From positions 496,001-560,000 of the forward strand of contig NZ_CP066126.1 in the NCBI RefSeq assembly GCF_020544465.1: 64,000 bases of DNA, given 5' to 3'. The stretch comes from Chromobacterium rhizoryzae. GTDB taxonomy: Bacteria > Pseudomonadota > Gammaproteobacteria > Burkholderiales > Chromobacteriaceae. Of this stretch, positions 16,271 through 24,500 are shown one piece after another. The notes beneath the pieces were generated by a model. The model was not told the DNA's origin. It did not search any database and saw nothing but the letters and a program-made list of their open reading frames with translations. How positions within the stretch are numbered: the first letter of the stretch is position 1; every line of letters starts with the position of its first letter. Both the position numbers and the translations under genes were made by a program.

Positions 16271-16936
16271 TTAGCGCAGCCGTCCGGCCTGATAAGGACG
16301 CGGGCAGGGCAGCAGCCGGTAGCTGCCGGGCTCCAGGCGCAGGCTGTCCACTTGTTCCGTGCCGTCCGGGCCGCAGCGGCGCAAGGCCAGCCAGTGCCGG
16401 CCGTCGGCGTCCACGCTGTCGACCGGCCAGCTCAGGCCGGATTCGGCGAAGAAGCGGTAGCAGGCCAGATCGGCGCCTTCCAGCCCGTCCGGAACCTGGT
16501 CCACCTGGATTTGATAGTCCAGCCAGCAATGAGTCTGGGCGGCGGCGAGCTGTCGGCGCAACTGCTCCGCCAGTTGCGGCCAGGCGCGCGGAGCGCTTTG
16601 GCGGCGGGCCGCGGCCCAGATCGGGGCGGGAAAATGAGCGTCGTCGGCGAAGCGGGGAATCACGTGCCAGTGCAGGTGGGGCACCATATTGCCGAGGCTG
16701 GCCAGGTTGATCTTGTCGGCTTGCATGCAGTGCAGCAGCGCGGCTTCCACGTCATGGACCCAGTCCAGCAGGTGCAGGCGGTCGCAGGCGGACAGGTCCG
16801 TCATTTCCTTGACGTGGGCCTTCCAGATCACGCGGCAGAAACCGGGGTAGCCTTCCTCGTCCACCAGCAGGACTTTGAGATGATCGTCTTCGTGCAATAC
16901 TTGCCCGGCCGGGGCCTGGCACAATTCACAATCCAT
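16271..16936 (-). CDS. HIT-family hydrolase with an extra C-terminal region
   Basis: Histidine-triad nucleotide hydrolase/transferase, 221 residues. The first ~140 residues are a HIT domain with a zinc-type CELC at the N terminus and the catalytic triad HLHWHVIPRF. The remaining ~80 residues (from CWLDYQIQVDQVPDGLEGADL to PCPRPYQAGRLR) are not part of a typical HIT protein, which usually ends near 140 residues, and I do not recognise the domain. The ATG at 16936 directly precedes DCELC; a longer upstream frame is not conserved. Upstream of sseA on the same strand. Confidence 0.87.
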   Translation of the reverse strand: MDCELCQAPAGQVLHEDDHLKVLLVDEEGYPGFCRVIWKAHVKEMTDLSACDRLHLLDWVHDVEAALLHCMQADKINLASLGNMVPHLHWHVIPRFADDAHFPAPIWAAARRQSAPRAWPQLAEQLRRQLAAAQTHCWLDYQIQVDQVPDGLEGADLACYRFFAESGLSWPVDSVDADGRHWLALRRCGPDGTEQVDSLRLEPGSYRLLPCPRPYQAGRLR

Positions 16937-17114
16937 GATGGCGGCCTTTTGAAATGCGGAAACCTTATTGTAACGGTTGCCGCGGGCTTCGGCTAAAGCC
17001 CGGTTCGCTGCTATCATTACAGAAATTATGATTTGAACTATTTATCATGCCTTCTGCCGTATGCCGTCGCCTGTGCGGTGTTCAGGCGCAGCGGCGGGCA
17101 CAATGGAGAGCTTG

Positions 17115-18413
17115 ATGACGGATATGATGATTATTCTGGCGCTGATTCTGGCCAGCGCCTTTTTCTCGGTGTCGGAAATATCGCTGGCGGCTTCCCGCAA
17201 GATCCGCTTGCGTCAGATGATGGACGAGGGCAACGTCAATGCCGGCAAGGTGCTGGCTTTGCAGGAGCATCCGGGACATTTCTTCACCGTGGTGCAGATA
17301 GGCGTCAATGCGGTGGCCATCCTGGGCGGCATTGTCGGCGAGGCGGCGTTCACGCCCTTCTTCGCCCGCGTATTGGGGTTTTTCCTGTCCCCGGATCTGG
17401 CTCAGAGCCTGGGTTTTCTCTCGTCCTTCCTGCTGGTGACCAGCCTGTTCATCCTGTTCGCCGACTTGACGCCCAAACGTCTGGGCATGGTGGCCGCGGA
17501 GACGGTGGCGGTGCGCATTGTGCGGCCCATGCTGTTCATGGTGTTGCTGTTCAAGCCGCTGGTGTGGCTGTTCAACGAATTGTCCGGCCTGCTGCTGCGG
17601 CTGGTGGGCATGCCGACCAGCCCGCGCGACGAGATCACCAGCGACGATATCTCGGCGATGATGGACGCCGGCGCGGAAGCCGGCGTGCTGCACCGGCAGG
17701 AACATCAGGTGATTGAGAACGTGTTCGAGCTGGAAAGCCGGCTGGTGCCGTCGTCGATGACGCCGCGGGAGAGCATCATCTATTTCACGCTGGACGAAGC
17801 GGAGGACAGCATCAAGTCCAAGGTGGCCGAGCAGCCGCATTCCAAGTTTCTGGTCTGCGACAACGGCATCGACAATGTGGTCGGCTACGTCGATTCCAAG
17901 GATTTGCTGCGCCGGGTGCTGGCCGGCCGGGCGATCTCCTTGAAGGAGCCCGGCTTGTTGAAGACGGTGCTGCTGATTCCGGACTCCTTGACCTTGTCGG
18001 AGTCGCTGGATCAATTCAAGGGCACGCGCGAGGACTTCGCGGTGATCTTGAACGAATACGCTTTTGTCGTCGGCCTGATCACGCTCAATGACGTGATGTC
18101 CACGGTGATGGGCGATCTGGTGGGCCAGGGACAGGAGGAGCAAATCGTCAAACGCGACGAGAATTCCTGGCTGGTGGACGGCATCACCCCGGTGGAAGAT
18201 GTGCTGCGGGTGTTGGAGATCGACGAATTGCCGGACGATCAGAACTACGAAACCGTGGCCGGCTTCATGATGTATATGCTGCGCAAGATTCCACGCCGCA
18301 CCGATTGCGTGCAATACGCGGGCTACAAGTTCGAAGTGGTGGACATCGATAATCACAAGATCGATCAGATCCTGGTGACGCGGGTGGCGGCCAAGGAGCC
18401 GGCGCCGGTCTGA
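17115..18413 (+). CDS. YtfL/PaeA-like CNNM-CBS-CorC membrane transporter
   Basis: Inner-membrane protein of the hemolysin-C/CorC superfamily, about 432 residues. Domain order: DUF21/CNNM transmembrane domain (1-190; SEISLAASRKIRLRQMMDEG, FFTVVQIGVNAVAILGGIVG, FILFADLTPKRLGM), paired CBS domains (200-330; SRLVPSSMTPRESIIYF, DFAVILNEYAFVVGLITLNDVM) and a CorC_HlyC C-terminal domain (SWLVDGITPVEDVLRVLEI). It is very similar along its length to E. coli YtfL, reported as polyamine exporter PaeA. The ATG at 17115 has GGAGAG upstream; ATG 17103 is possible. Confidence 0.9.
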   Translation: MTDMMIILALILASAFFSVSEISLAASRKIRLRQMMDEGNVNAGKVLALQEHPGHFFTVVQIGVNAVAILGGIVGEAAFTPFFARVLGFFLSPDLAQSLGFLSSFLLVTSLFILFADLTPKRLGMVAAETVAVRIVRPMLFMVLLFKPLVWLFNELSGLLLRLVGMPTSPRDEITSDDISAMMDAGAEAGVLHRQEHQVIENVFELESRLVPSSMTPRESIIYFTLDEAEDSIKSKVAEQPHSKFLVCDNGIDNVVGYVDSKDLLRRVLAGRAISLKEPGLLKTVLLIPDSLTLSESLDQFKGTREDFAVILNEYAFVVGLITLNDVMSTVMGDLVGQGQEEQIVKRDENSWLVDGITPVEDVLRVLEIDELPDDQNYETVAGFMMYMLRKIPRRTDCVQYAGYKFEVVDIDNHKIDQILVTRVAAKEPAPV

Positions 18414-18587
18414 GAAGGTTTGACTCCGCTCGCGTGGAGAGGCGCGGCGCTGAGGCCTTGTACGATCGGTTACATGATTTAACACAGGCCTCACAGACTG
18501 CGGCGAGGCGGCTTGCATATGATGAATTCAAGGACGCACCAGGACGGTGCCCTGACAACCGATAAGTCGCAGACTTGGAGAAACATC

Positions 18588-18845
18588 ATGAAAAAGATCA
18601 CCGCACTGATCCTGGCTTCCGTAATCGGCCTGACTTCCGCCGCCGCCTTCGCCGCCGACGCCTCCGGCCCGGCCGCCAAAGCCGCCGCTCCGGCGCACGC
18701 CAAGAAGCATCACGCCAAGAAACACCATCACAAGAAGCACGCCAAGAAAGCGGCTTCCGCTCCGGCCGCGCAGAAAGCCCAGGCCGCCAAGAAGCACGTT
18801 AAGAAGCATCACCACAAAAAAGCACAGGTGAAAAAAGCGGCTTGA
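18588..18845 (+). CDS. Lys/His-rich secreted protein resembling acid-shock protein Asr
   Basis: An 85-residue protein with a signal peptide (MKKITALILASVIGLTSAAAFA) followed by an extremely basic Ala/Lys/His domain of repeating KKHH units. The architecture (signal peptide then AAKKHxKK repeats) resembles E. coli Asr, an intrinsically disordered periplasmic acid-shock protein. A histone-like or metal-binding role is an alternative. GGAGA lies 8 bases before the ATG. A moderate hairpin follows. The longer in-frame start at 18513 is unlikely because it would bury the signal peptide. Confidence 0.78.
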   Translation: MKKITALILASVIGLTSAAAFAADASGPAAKAAAPAHAKKHHAKKHHHKKHAKKAASAPAAQKAQAAKKHVKKHHHKKAQVKKAA

Positions 18846-18871
18846 TTCTGCGGCTACAGGCAGGGTATCGG

Positions 18872-18898
18872 GAGGAGGCCAAGGCCTCCTCTTTGCGT
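18872..18898 (+). terminator. Probable terminator after the Asr-like gene
   Basis: 7-bp stem GAGGAGG (18872-18878) with CCTCCTC (18885-18891), 6-base loop, then an interrupted T run. Confidence 0.55.
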
Positions 18899-19372
18899 TT
18901 CTGGCCGGTTGCGGCATGCGTTTGGCCTGCGATTGAAAACGTAATGGTTTTGTAGTGGCATGGTTTTGTGAAGCCCATGCTTTTGCTGTGAAGTTTTGTC
19001 TCAAATTGCCAACAGGCATTTCTCCTGTGCTTAAGTGGCTTTCTCACTGAAAAAATAGACATCGCCAAGTGCGCTGTTTATCTCCTTTTCTTGGCTATTT
19101 GCGCGATAAATTCGCCTAAATTCGCGTAAGCCTGAACTTTCCCGCATTTTTGAGCCACAGCTGCGCCCTTGTCGGCGTAAGACAATCCTTTTGACCTGTT
19201 TTAACTGTTATTAAGGACAGGTTGGTGAAATTTGGGTTGGCAGCAGTGGAGTGATTGCTCGAATCTGATACCACTGTAATACCACATGTCCGAACTAAAA
19301 CGCCGGCTTGCGGTGTTGCAGCGGGGACAGCATGACGCTGCCGTGATCACTGACAGAATTGAGGAGGTCCGA
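18899..19372 (+). other. Non-coding region upstream of the chitinase
   Basis: About 475 bp without a credible gene. It is AT-richer than its surroundings up to about 19200 and contains the inverted repeat around 19194-19222 described separately. I see no RNA gene in it; it is best read as the chitinase control region. Confidence 0.5.
19205..19220 (+). promoter_or_regulatory. Candidate CviR (LuxR-type) quorum-sensing box
   Basis: CTGTTATTAAGGACAG fits the CviR-type pattern CTGNCC-N4-GGNCAG at 8 of 10 specified bases. It lies within a larger perfect inverted pair ACCTGT (19194-19199) and ACAGGT (19217-19222). It is about 150 bp before the chitinase start codon. Tentative. Confidence 0.45.
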
Positions 19373-20983
19373 ATGTCGAAACTTTCGTTGACGTTGTCGG
19401 CGCTGTTTGGGGGGGCTGGCTTGTTGTTGAGCAGCGCGGCGGTGTTCGCTGCGCCGGCCTGCAGTGCGTGGAGCAATGCGCAGACCTATAACGGCGGCGA
19501 TTACGCCTTGTACGCCAACAAGACCTGGCGCGCCAAGTGGTGGACGCAGAACAATCAGCCGGGCGCGGATCAATGGGGGCCGTGGGAAGAGCGGCCTGCC
19601 GGCGAATGCACGCCGGGCGGCGGCGATCCCGGCCCCGGACCGGGCACCGGCGTGCCGCCGGAACCGACGCCGACCGTGGGCCGTCATGTCGGCTCTTATT
19701 TTGCGCAATGGAGCATTTACGGCCGCAATTACAAGCTGCGCAATCTGGTGGACGCCGGCGGCGACAAGAAGCTGACCTTCCTGAACTACGCCTTCGGCAA
19801 CGTCTACGCCGACGGCAAGTGCGGCATGGTGACCCGTGCAGAGAACGGCAACGGCGACGGCGGCGACGCTTGGGCCGATTACCAGAAATCCTTCGGCGCC
19901 AATGAGTCGGTGGACGGCAAGGCCGATGCCTGGAGCGATCCGCTGCGCGGCAACTTCAATCAGCTGCGCAAGCTGAAGCTGGCCAATCCTTCGCTGAAAG
20001 TGCTGATTTCGCTGGGCGGCTGGACCTGGTCGAAGAATTTCGGCAAATTCGCCGCCACCGACGCCGGCCGCAAGACCATGGTCGCGTCCTGCATCGATCT
20101 GTACCTGAAAGGCAATCTGCCGGTGGGCGAGAACGCCGGCGGCGCCGGCGCGGCCAAGGGCGTGTTCGACGGCATCGACATCGATTGGGAATACCCGGGC
20201 GGCGGCGGTCTGCCGACCAATAGCGTGGATCCCAACGATAAGCAGAACTTCACCTTGCTGATGGCGGAATTCCGCAGCCAGCTGGACGCGCTGACTGCGC
20301 AGAACAAGCGCCGCTACTACCTGACCGCGGCGATTGGCTCCGGCGTCGACAAGATCCGCCAGACCGAGCCGGCCAAGTACGCGGCCTATATGGACTGGAT
20401 CAATGTGATGACTTACGACTTCAATGGCGGCTGGGACGCCAAGGGGCCGACCAACTTCCAGTCCAATCTGTTCCGCGATCCGGCGGCTCCGGTGACCGGC
20501 GACCGCGTCTACTACAACGTCGACGACTCGATCCAGACTCTGGTCAAGGGCGGCGTGCCCAAGGCCAAGCTGAACGTGGGCATCCCGTTCTATGGCCGCG
20601 GCTGGGCCGGCGTGGCAGCCGGACCCAAGGCCGATGGTCTGTACCAGGTGGCCACCGGCGCAGGCAAAGGCACTTACGAAGCCGGCATCGAGGACTACAA
20701 GGTGCTGAAGAGCCGTTCCGCCAAGCAGTTCGTGCATCCGGTCAGCAAGCAGCTGTGGACTTACGACGGCAACGAGTTCTGGAGCTACGACGACCCCGCC
20801 ACCATCCGCACCAAGCTGGATTACGTGCGTCAACAGCAGCTGGGCGGGGTGTTCAGCTGGTCCTTGGACGGCGATGACGCTCAGGGCACTTTGCTGAAGA
20901 CCACCAGCGAAGTCCGTCAGGACGCCGCCGCGGCCAAGAAGAAGGCGGCCGCCAAGGCCTCGGCCGCGTCGCCGTTGAAGTAA
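19373..20983 (+). CDS. Secreted GH18 chitinase with N-terminal chitin-binding module
   Basis: Extracellular endo- or exo-chitinase, 536 residues. A signal peptide (1-26, cleaving near VFAAPA) precedes a CBM5/12 chitin-binding module (29-79; YNGGDYALYANKTWRAKWWT, aromatic-rich), a Gly/Pro linker (80-102) and a GH18 barrel (about 104-510). The catalytic signature DGIDIDWE spans residues 266-273 with E273 the acid/base. The C-terminal tail is Lys/Ala-rich. The start at 19373 has a strong GAGGAGGT site. In Chromobacterium chitinase is a known quorum-sensing output; a possible CviR box lies upstream. A terminator follows the gene. Confidence 0.95.
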   Translation: MSKLSLTLSALFGGAGLLLSSAAVFAAPACSAWSNAQTYNGGDYALYANKTWRAKWWTQNNQPGADQWGPWEERPAGECTPGGGDPGPGPGTGVPPEPTPTVGRHVGSYFAQWSIYGRNYKLRNLVDAGGDKKLTFLNYAFGNVYADGKCGMVTRAENGNGDGGDAWADYQKSFGANESVDGKADAWSDPLRGNFNQLRKLKLANPSLKVLISLGGWTWSKNFGKFAATDAGRKTMVASCIDLYLKGNLPVGENAGGAGAAKGVFDGIDIDWEYPGGGGLPTNSVDPNDKQNFTLLMAEFRSQLDALTAQNKRRYYLTAAIGSGVDKIRQTEPAKYAAYMDWINVMTYDFNGGWDAKGPTNFQSNLFRDPAAPVTGDRVYYNVDDSIQTLVKGGVPKAKLNVGIPFYGRGWAGVAAGPKADGLYQVATGAGKGTYEAGIEDYKVLKSRSAKQFVHPVSKQLWTYDGNEFWSYDDPATIRTKLDYVRQQQLGGVFSWSLDGDDAQGTLLKTTSEVRQDAAAAKKKAAAKASAASPLK

Positions 20984-21000
20984 AACGGAAGCCGCAAAGA

Positions 21001-21030
21001 AAAACCGCCGGGCGTGCCCGGCGGTTTTTG
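21001..21030. terminator. Bidirectional terminator between chitinase and isochorismatase genes
   Basis: 8-bp GC stem (21005-21012 with 21017-21024), 4-base loop, AAAA before and TTTTT after. Confidence 0.85.
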
Positions 21031-21031
21031 T

Positions 21032-21580
21032 TTAGGCCGCGCCGCTTTCCAGTTCGGCGATGTTGCGCACGCGTAGGGGCTTGGGCGTTTCGTCCAGATT
21101 GGACCAGACCCAGTTGAAGTGATCGATCACCTGTTCCGCGTTCAGCCGCGGCCGCGGTTTGCAGGTGTGGGCGTCTGCGATCAGGGTGACGGCGTATTCC
21201 TGCGACATCGCCGAGCGCAGCGTGCTGTCCACGCAGAACTCGGGGGCGGAACCGGCCAGCCACAGCTCGTCGACATCGCCGCCGCGCAGCAGCTCGGTCA
21301 GCGCGGTGCGCTGGAAGCTGTCGCTGAAGCGTTTGTGCACCACGGCGTCGCCGTCCAGCCGCGCCAGCGCCGGATGCAGCTGCCAGGCCTCGCTGTCGCG
21401 CGCCAGATCGCTGCCGGGGCCGCTGTCGTGCTGGATGAAAATCACCGGCATGTCTTGGCGGCGCGCCAGCGCGATGGCGCGGTTGAGATTGGCCAGCACG
21501 GCATCGGCGCGGCCGGCGCGGGGCTGGCCTTCGATCTGGCCGTATTGCACGTCGATGACGATCAACGCTTTGTTGCCCAT
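21032..21580 (-). CDS. Isochorismatase-fold cysteine hydrolase
   Basis: A 182-residue member of the isochorismatase superfamily. The catalytic triad is visible as Asp in ALIVIDVQYGQ, Lys in DAVVHKRFSDSF and Cys in GSAPEFCVDSTLRSA. The ATG at 21580 has GGAG upstream and starts at the conserved strand; the extended frame is not used. It follows the large FAD/Fe-S dehydrogenase on the same strand with a 16-bp gap, so probably one operon. Substrate (an amide, nicotinamide or vinyl ether) cannot be told. Confidence 0.87.
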   Translation of the reverse strand: MGNKALIVIDVQYGQIEGQPRAGRADAVLANLNRAIALARRQDMPVIFIQHDSGPGSDLARDSEAWQLHPALARLDGDAVVHKRFSDSFQRTALTELLRGGDVDELWLAGSAPEFCVDSTLRSAMSQEYAVTLIADAHTCKPRPRLNAEQVIDHFNWVWSNLDETPKPLRVRNIAELESGAA

Positions 21581-21596
21581 GGATTGTTCTCCAACC

Positions 21597-24500
21597 TTAT
21601 AGAAGCACGCGCTCAATGCCGCCATCGCGCGCCTGATCCACATACTGTTTCAACCAGTTCGGCCCCAGCACATGCTTGGCGATTTCCACCACGATGTAGT
21701 CGGCCTCGGTGCCGGTGTCCGGGCCGTAGCGCGACAAGCCTTGCAGGCAGGACGGGCAGGAGGTCAGGATCTTTACCGGCTGGGCAGGCTTGGCGCCGCC
21801 GGTCAGCGCCTGCAGGTTCTTGTTGATTTCCTCTTCCTTGCGCGAGCGCACCTGGGTGGCGATGTCCGGCCGGCTGGCGGCGAAGGTGCCGGATTCGCCG
21901 CAGCAGCGGTCCGACAGCGCCACGCCGCCGCCCAAGAGCTCGTTGACCACCTTCATCGGCTGATAGGCCTTCATCGGCGTGTGGCAGGGGTCGTGATACA
22001 GGTATTGCTGGCCGCCGACGCCGTCCAGCTTGACGCCCTTCTCCATTAGGTATTCATGGATGTCGATGATGCGGCAGCCGGGGAAGATGTCTTCGAAGCG
22101 GTATTGCGACAATTGGTCGTAGCAGGTGCCGCAGCTGACCACCACGGTCTTGATGTCCAGGTAGTTCAGCGTGGTGGCCACGCGGTGGAACAGCACCCGG
22201 TTCTCGGTGGTGATGGCGTCGCCCTTGTCCTGATAGCCGGCGCTGGTCTGCGGATAGCCGCAGCACAGATAGCCGGGCGGCAGCACGGTCTGCGCGCCGA
22301 CATGCCACAGCATGGCCTGGGTGGCGAGGCCGACCTGGCTGAACAGGCGCTCCGAGCCGCAGCCGGGGAAGTAGAACACCGCTTCCGCGTCTTCCGACAG
22401 CTTGGGGTTGCGGATGATGGGCACGATGCTGGCGTCTTCCACGTCCAGCAGCGCGCGCGCGGTTTTCTTGGGCAGGCCGCCGGGCATGGGCTTGTTGATG
22501 AAGTGGATCACCTGCTCCTTGACCGGGGCCTTGCCGACGGTGGCCGGCGGCTGCCGGGTCTGGGAGCCTATCAGTCCCAGGCGCTTGCCCACCGCGTTGC
22601 CCAGCCGCTGCGCCTTGTAGGCGACGCCGACCAGGCCGGTGCGCAGCGCTTTGATGGTGGCCGGGTCCTTGGCGGTGAGAAAGGCCATGCCGACGGCGGT
22701 GCCGGGATTGAAGCTCTTGTTGCCGGTCTTGCGCAGGAAGTTGCGCATCGCCACCGAAACATCGCCGAAGTCGATCTTGACCGGGCAGGGTTTGACGCAG
22801 CGGTGGCAAACCGTGCAATGGTCGGCGACGTCGGACAATTCCTCGAAATGTTTGAGGCTGACGCCGCGGCGGGTCTGCTCTTCGTAGAGGAAGGCCTCGG
22901 TCAGCAGGCCGACGCCGAGGATTTTGTTGCGCGGCGAGTACAGCAGATTGGCGCGCGGCACATGGGTGGAGCACACCGGCTTGCACTTGCCGCAGCGCAG
23001 GCAGTCTTTGATCGAGTCGCTGATGGCGCCGATGTCGGATTGTTCCAGGATCAGCGACTCCGCGCCCAACAAGGAGAAGGACGGGGTGTAGGCCATGGCC
23101 AGGTCGGCGCCGGGCAGCAGCTTGCCGCGGTTGAAGTGGCCGTTGGGGTCCACTTGCTGCTTGTAGGCGCGGAAGGGGGCGATTTCTTCTTCGCTGAGGA
23201 ATTCCAGCTTGGTGATGCCGATGCCGTGCTCGCCGGAGATCACGCCGCCCAGCGCGCGCGCCAGCGCCATGATGCGCTCCACCGCCTTGTGCGCGGTCTG
23301 CAGCATCTCGTAATCGTCGGAGTTGACCGGCAGGTTGGTGTGAACGTTGCCGTCGCCGGCGTGCATGTGCAGCGCGACGAAGACGCGGCTGCGCAGCACT
23401 TTTTGCTGGATGGCGCGGATGGCGGCCAGGATGGGGCCGTCGGTGTTGCCGGAGAACAGCTGCTCCAGCTCGGCCTGCATTTCGCGCTTCCAGCTGACGC
23501 GCACGATCAGGTCGCGCAGCGCGTGGAACACGGTATCCGGAGCGGCGGCGGCGTCTTCCAGCGGCGCGTGCGGCCAGCGTTCGCGGTATTCGTGAAAGGG
23601 TCGGTCAAGGTGTTCCAACAGCCATTGCCAGCGGTCGCGGGTGATGGCGAGCTGGGACAGCGCCGAGGCGCGGCGGTCGCCGATCAGTTCTTCCGACGGC
23701 AGATTGGTGTCCAGCTTGTCCACCGGCAGCCGGCCGTGGAAATATTCGGTCAGGGTGTCGAGCAAGCGCAGCTTGTTTTGGATCGACAGTTCGATATTGA
23801 TGCGTTCGATGCCGTCGCTGTAATCGCCCAGCCGCGGCAGCGGGATCACCACGTCTTCGTTGATCTTGAAGGCGTTGGTGTGTTTGGCGATGGCGGCGGT
23901 GCGGCTGCGGTCCAGCCAGAAGCGCTTGCGCGTTTCCGGGGTGATGGCGATGAAGCCTTCGCCGTGACGTGCGTTGGCCAGCCGCACCACCTGGCTGGCG
24001 GCTTCCGCCGCCGCGTCCTCGTGGTCCGACACCAGATCGGCGATCAGCACCATCTTGGGCCGACCCTTGCTCTTGGCCTTGGTCACATAGGACACCGCGC
24101 GCACATAGCGCCAGTCCAGGTGTTCTAGGCCGGCCAGCTGCACGCCGGCGGCGAGGCCGGCGCCGCCGGGTTTGAACAGGTCGGTGATTTCGACGATGGC
24201 CGGCGTGGCCTCGGCCACGGTGCCGAAGAATTCCAGACAGACGGTGCGGATGTGCTTGGGCATGCGGTGCAACACGAAGCGGGCGCTGGTGATGATGCCG
24301 TCGCAGCCTTCCTTCTGCACGCCGGGCAGGCCGGCCAGGAATTTGTCGGTGACGTCCTTGCCCAGGCCCACTTTGCGGAAGGCGCTGCCGGGGATGTCCA
24401 GCTGACGGCTGGACACCACGGTCTGGCCATCGTCCTTGAGTTGGCTGACGCGGAAGCGGGCGACGTCGACGTCGTGGATCTTGCCGTAGTTGTGGCCCAG

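Noticed and set aside
17082..18518. 478-codon open frame opposite the YtfL-like gene
   Set aside because: His/Gln/Arg-rich nonsense protein typical of antisense to GC-rich genes; the plus-strand gene has full-length family similarity.
19194..19222. ACCTGT-N17-ACAGGT as a classical lux box
   Set aside because: The classical LuxR box has about 8 bases between the arms; 17 is too long, so the internal 16-bp CviR-like reading is preferred and kept only as tentative.
22056..24128. 690-codon open frame on the plus strand opposite the DUF3683 dehydrogenase
   Set aside because: It mirrors the high-GC third-position pattern of the true minus-strand gene; its translation is low-complexity Gly/Val/Gln/Arg with no domain.
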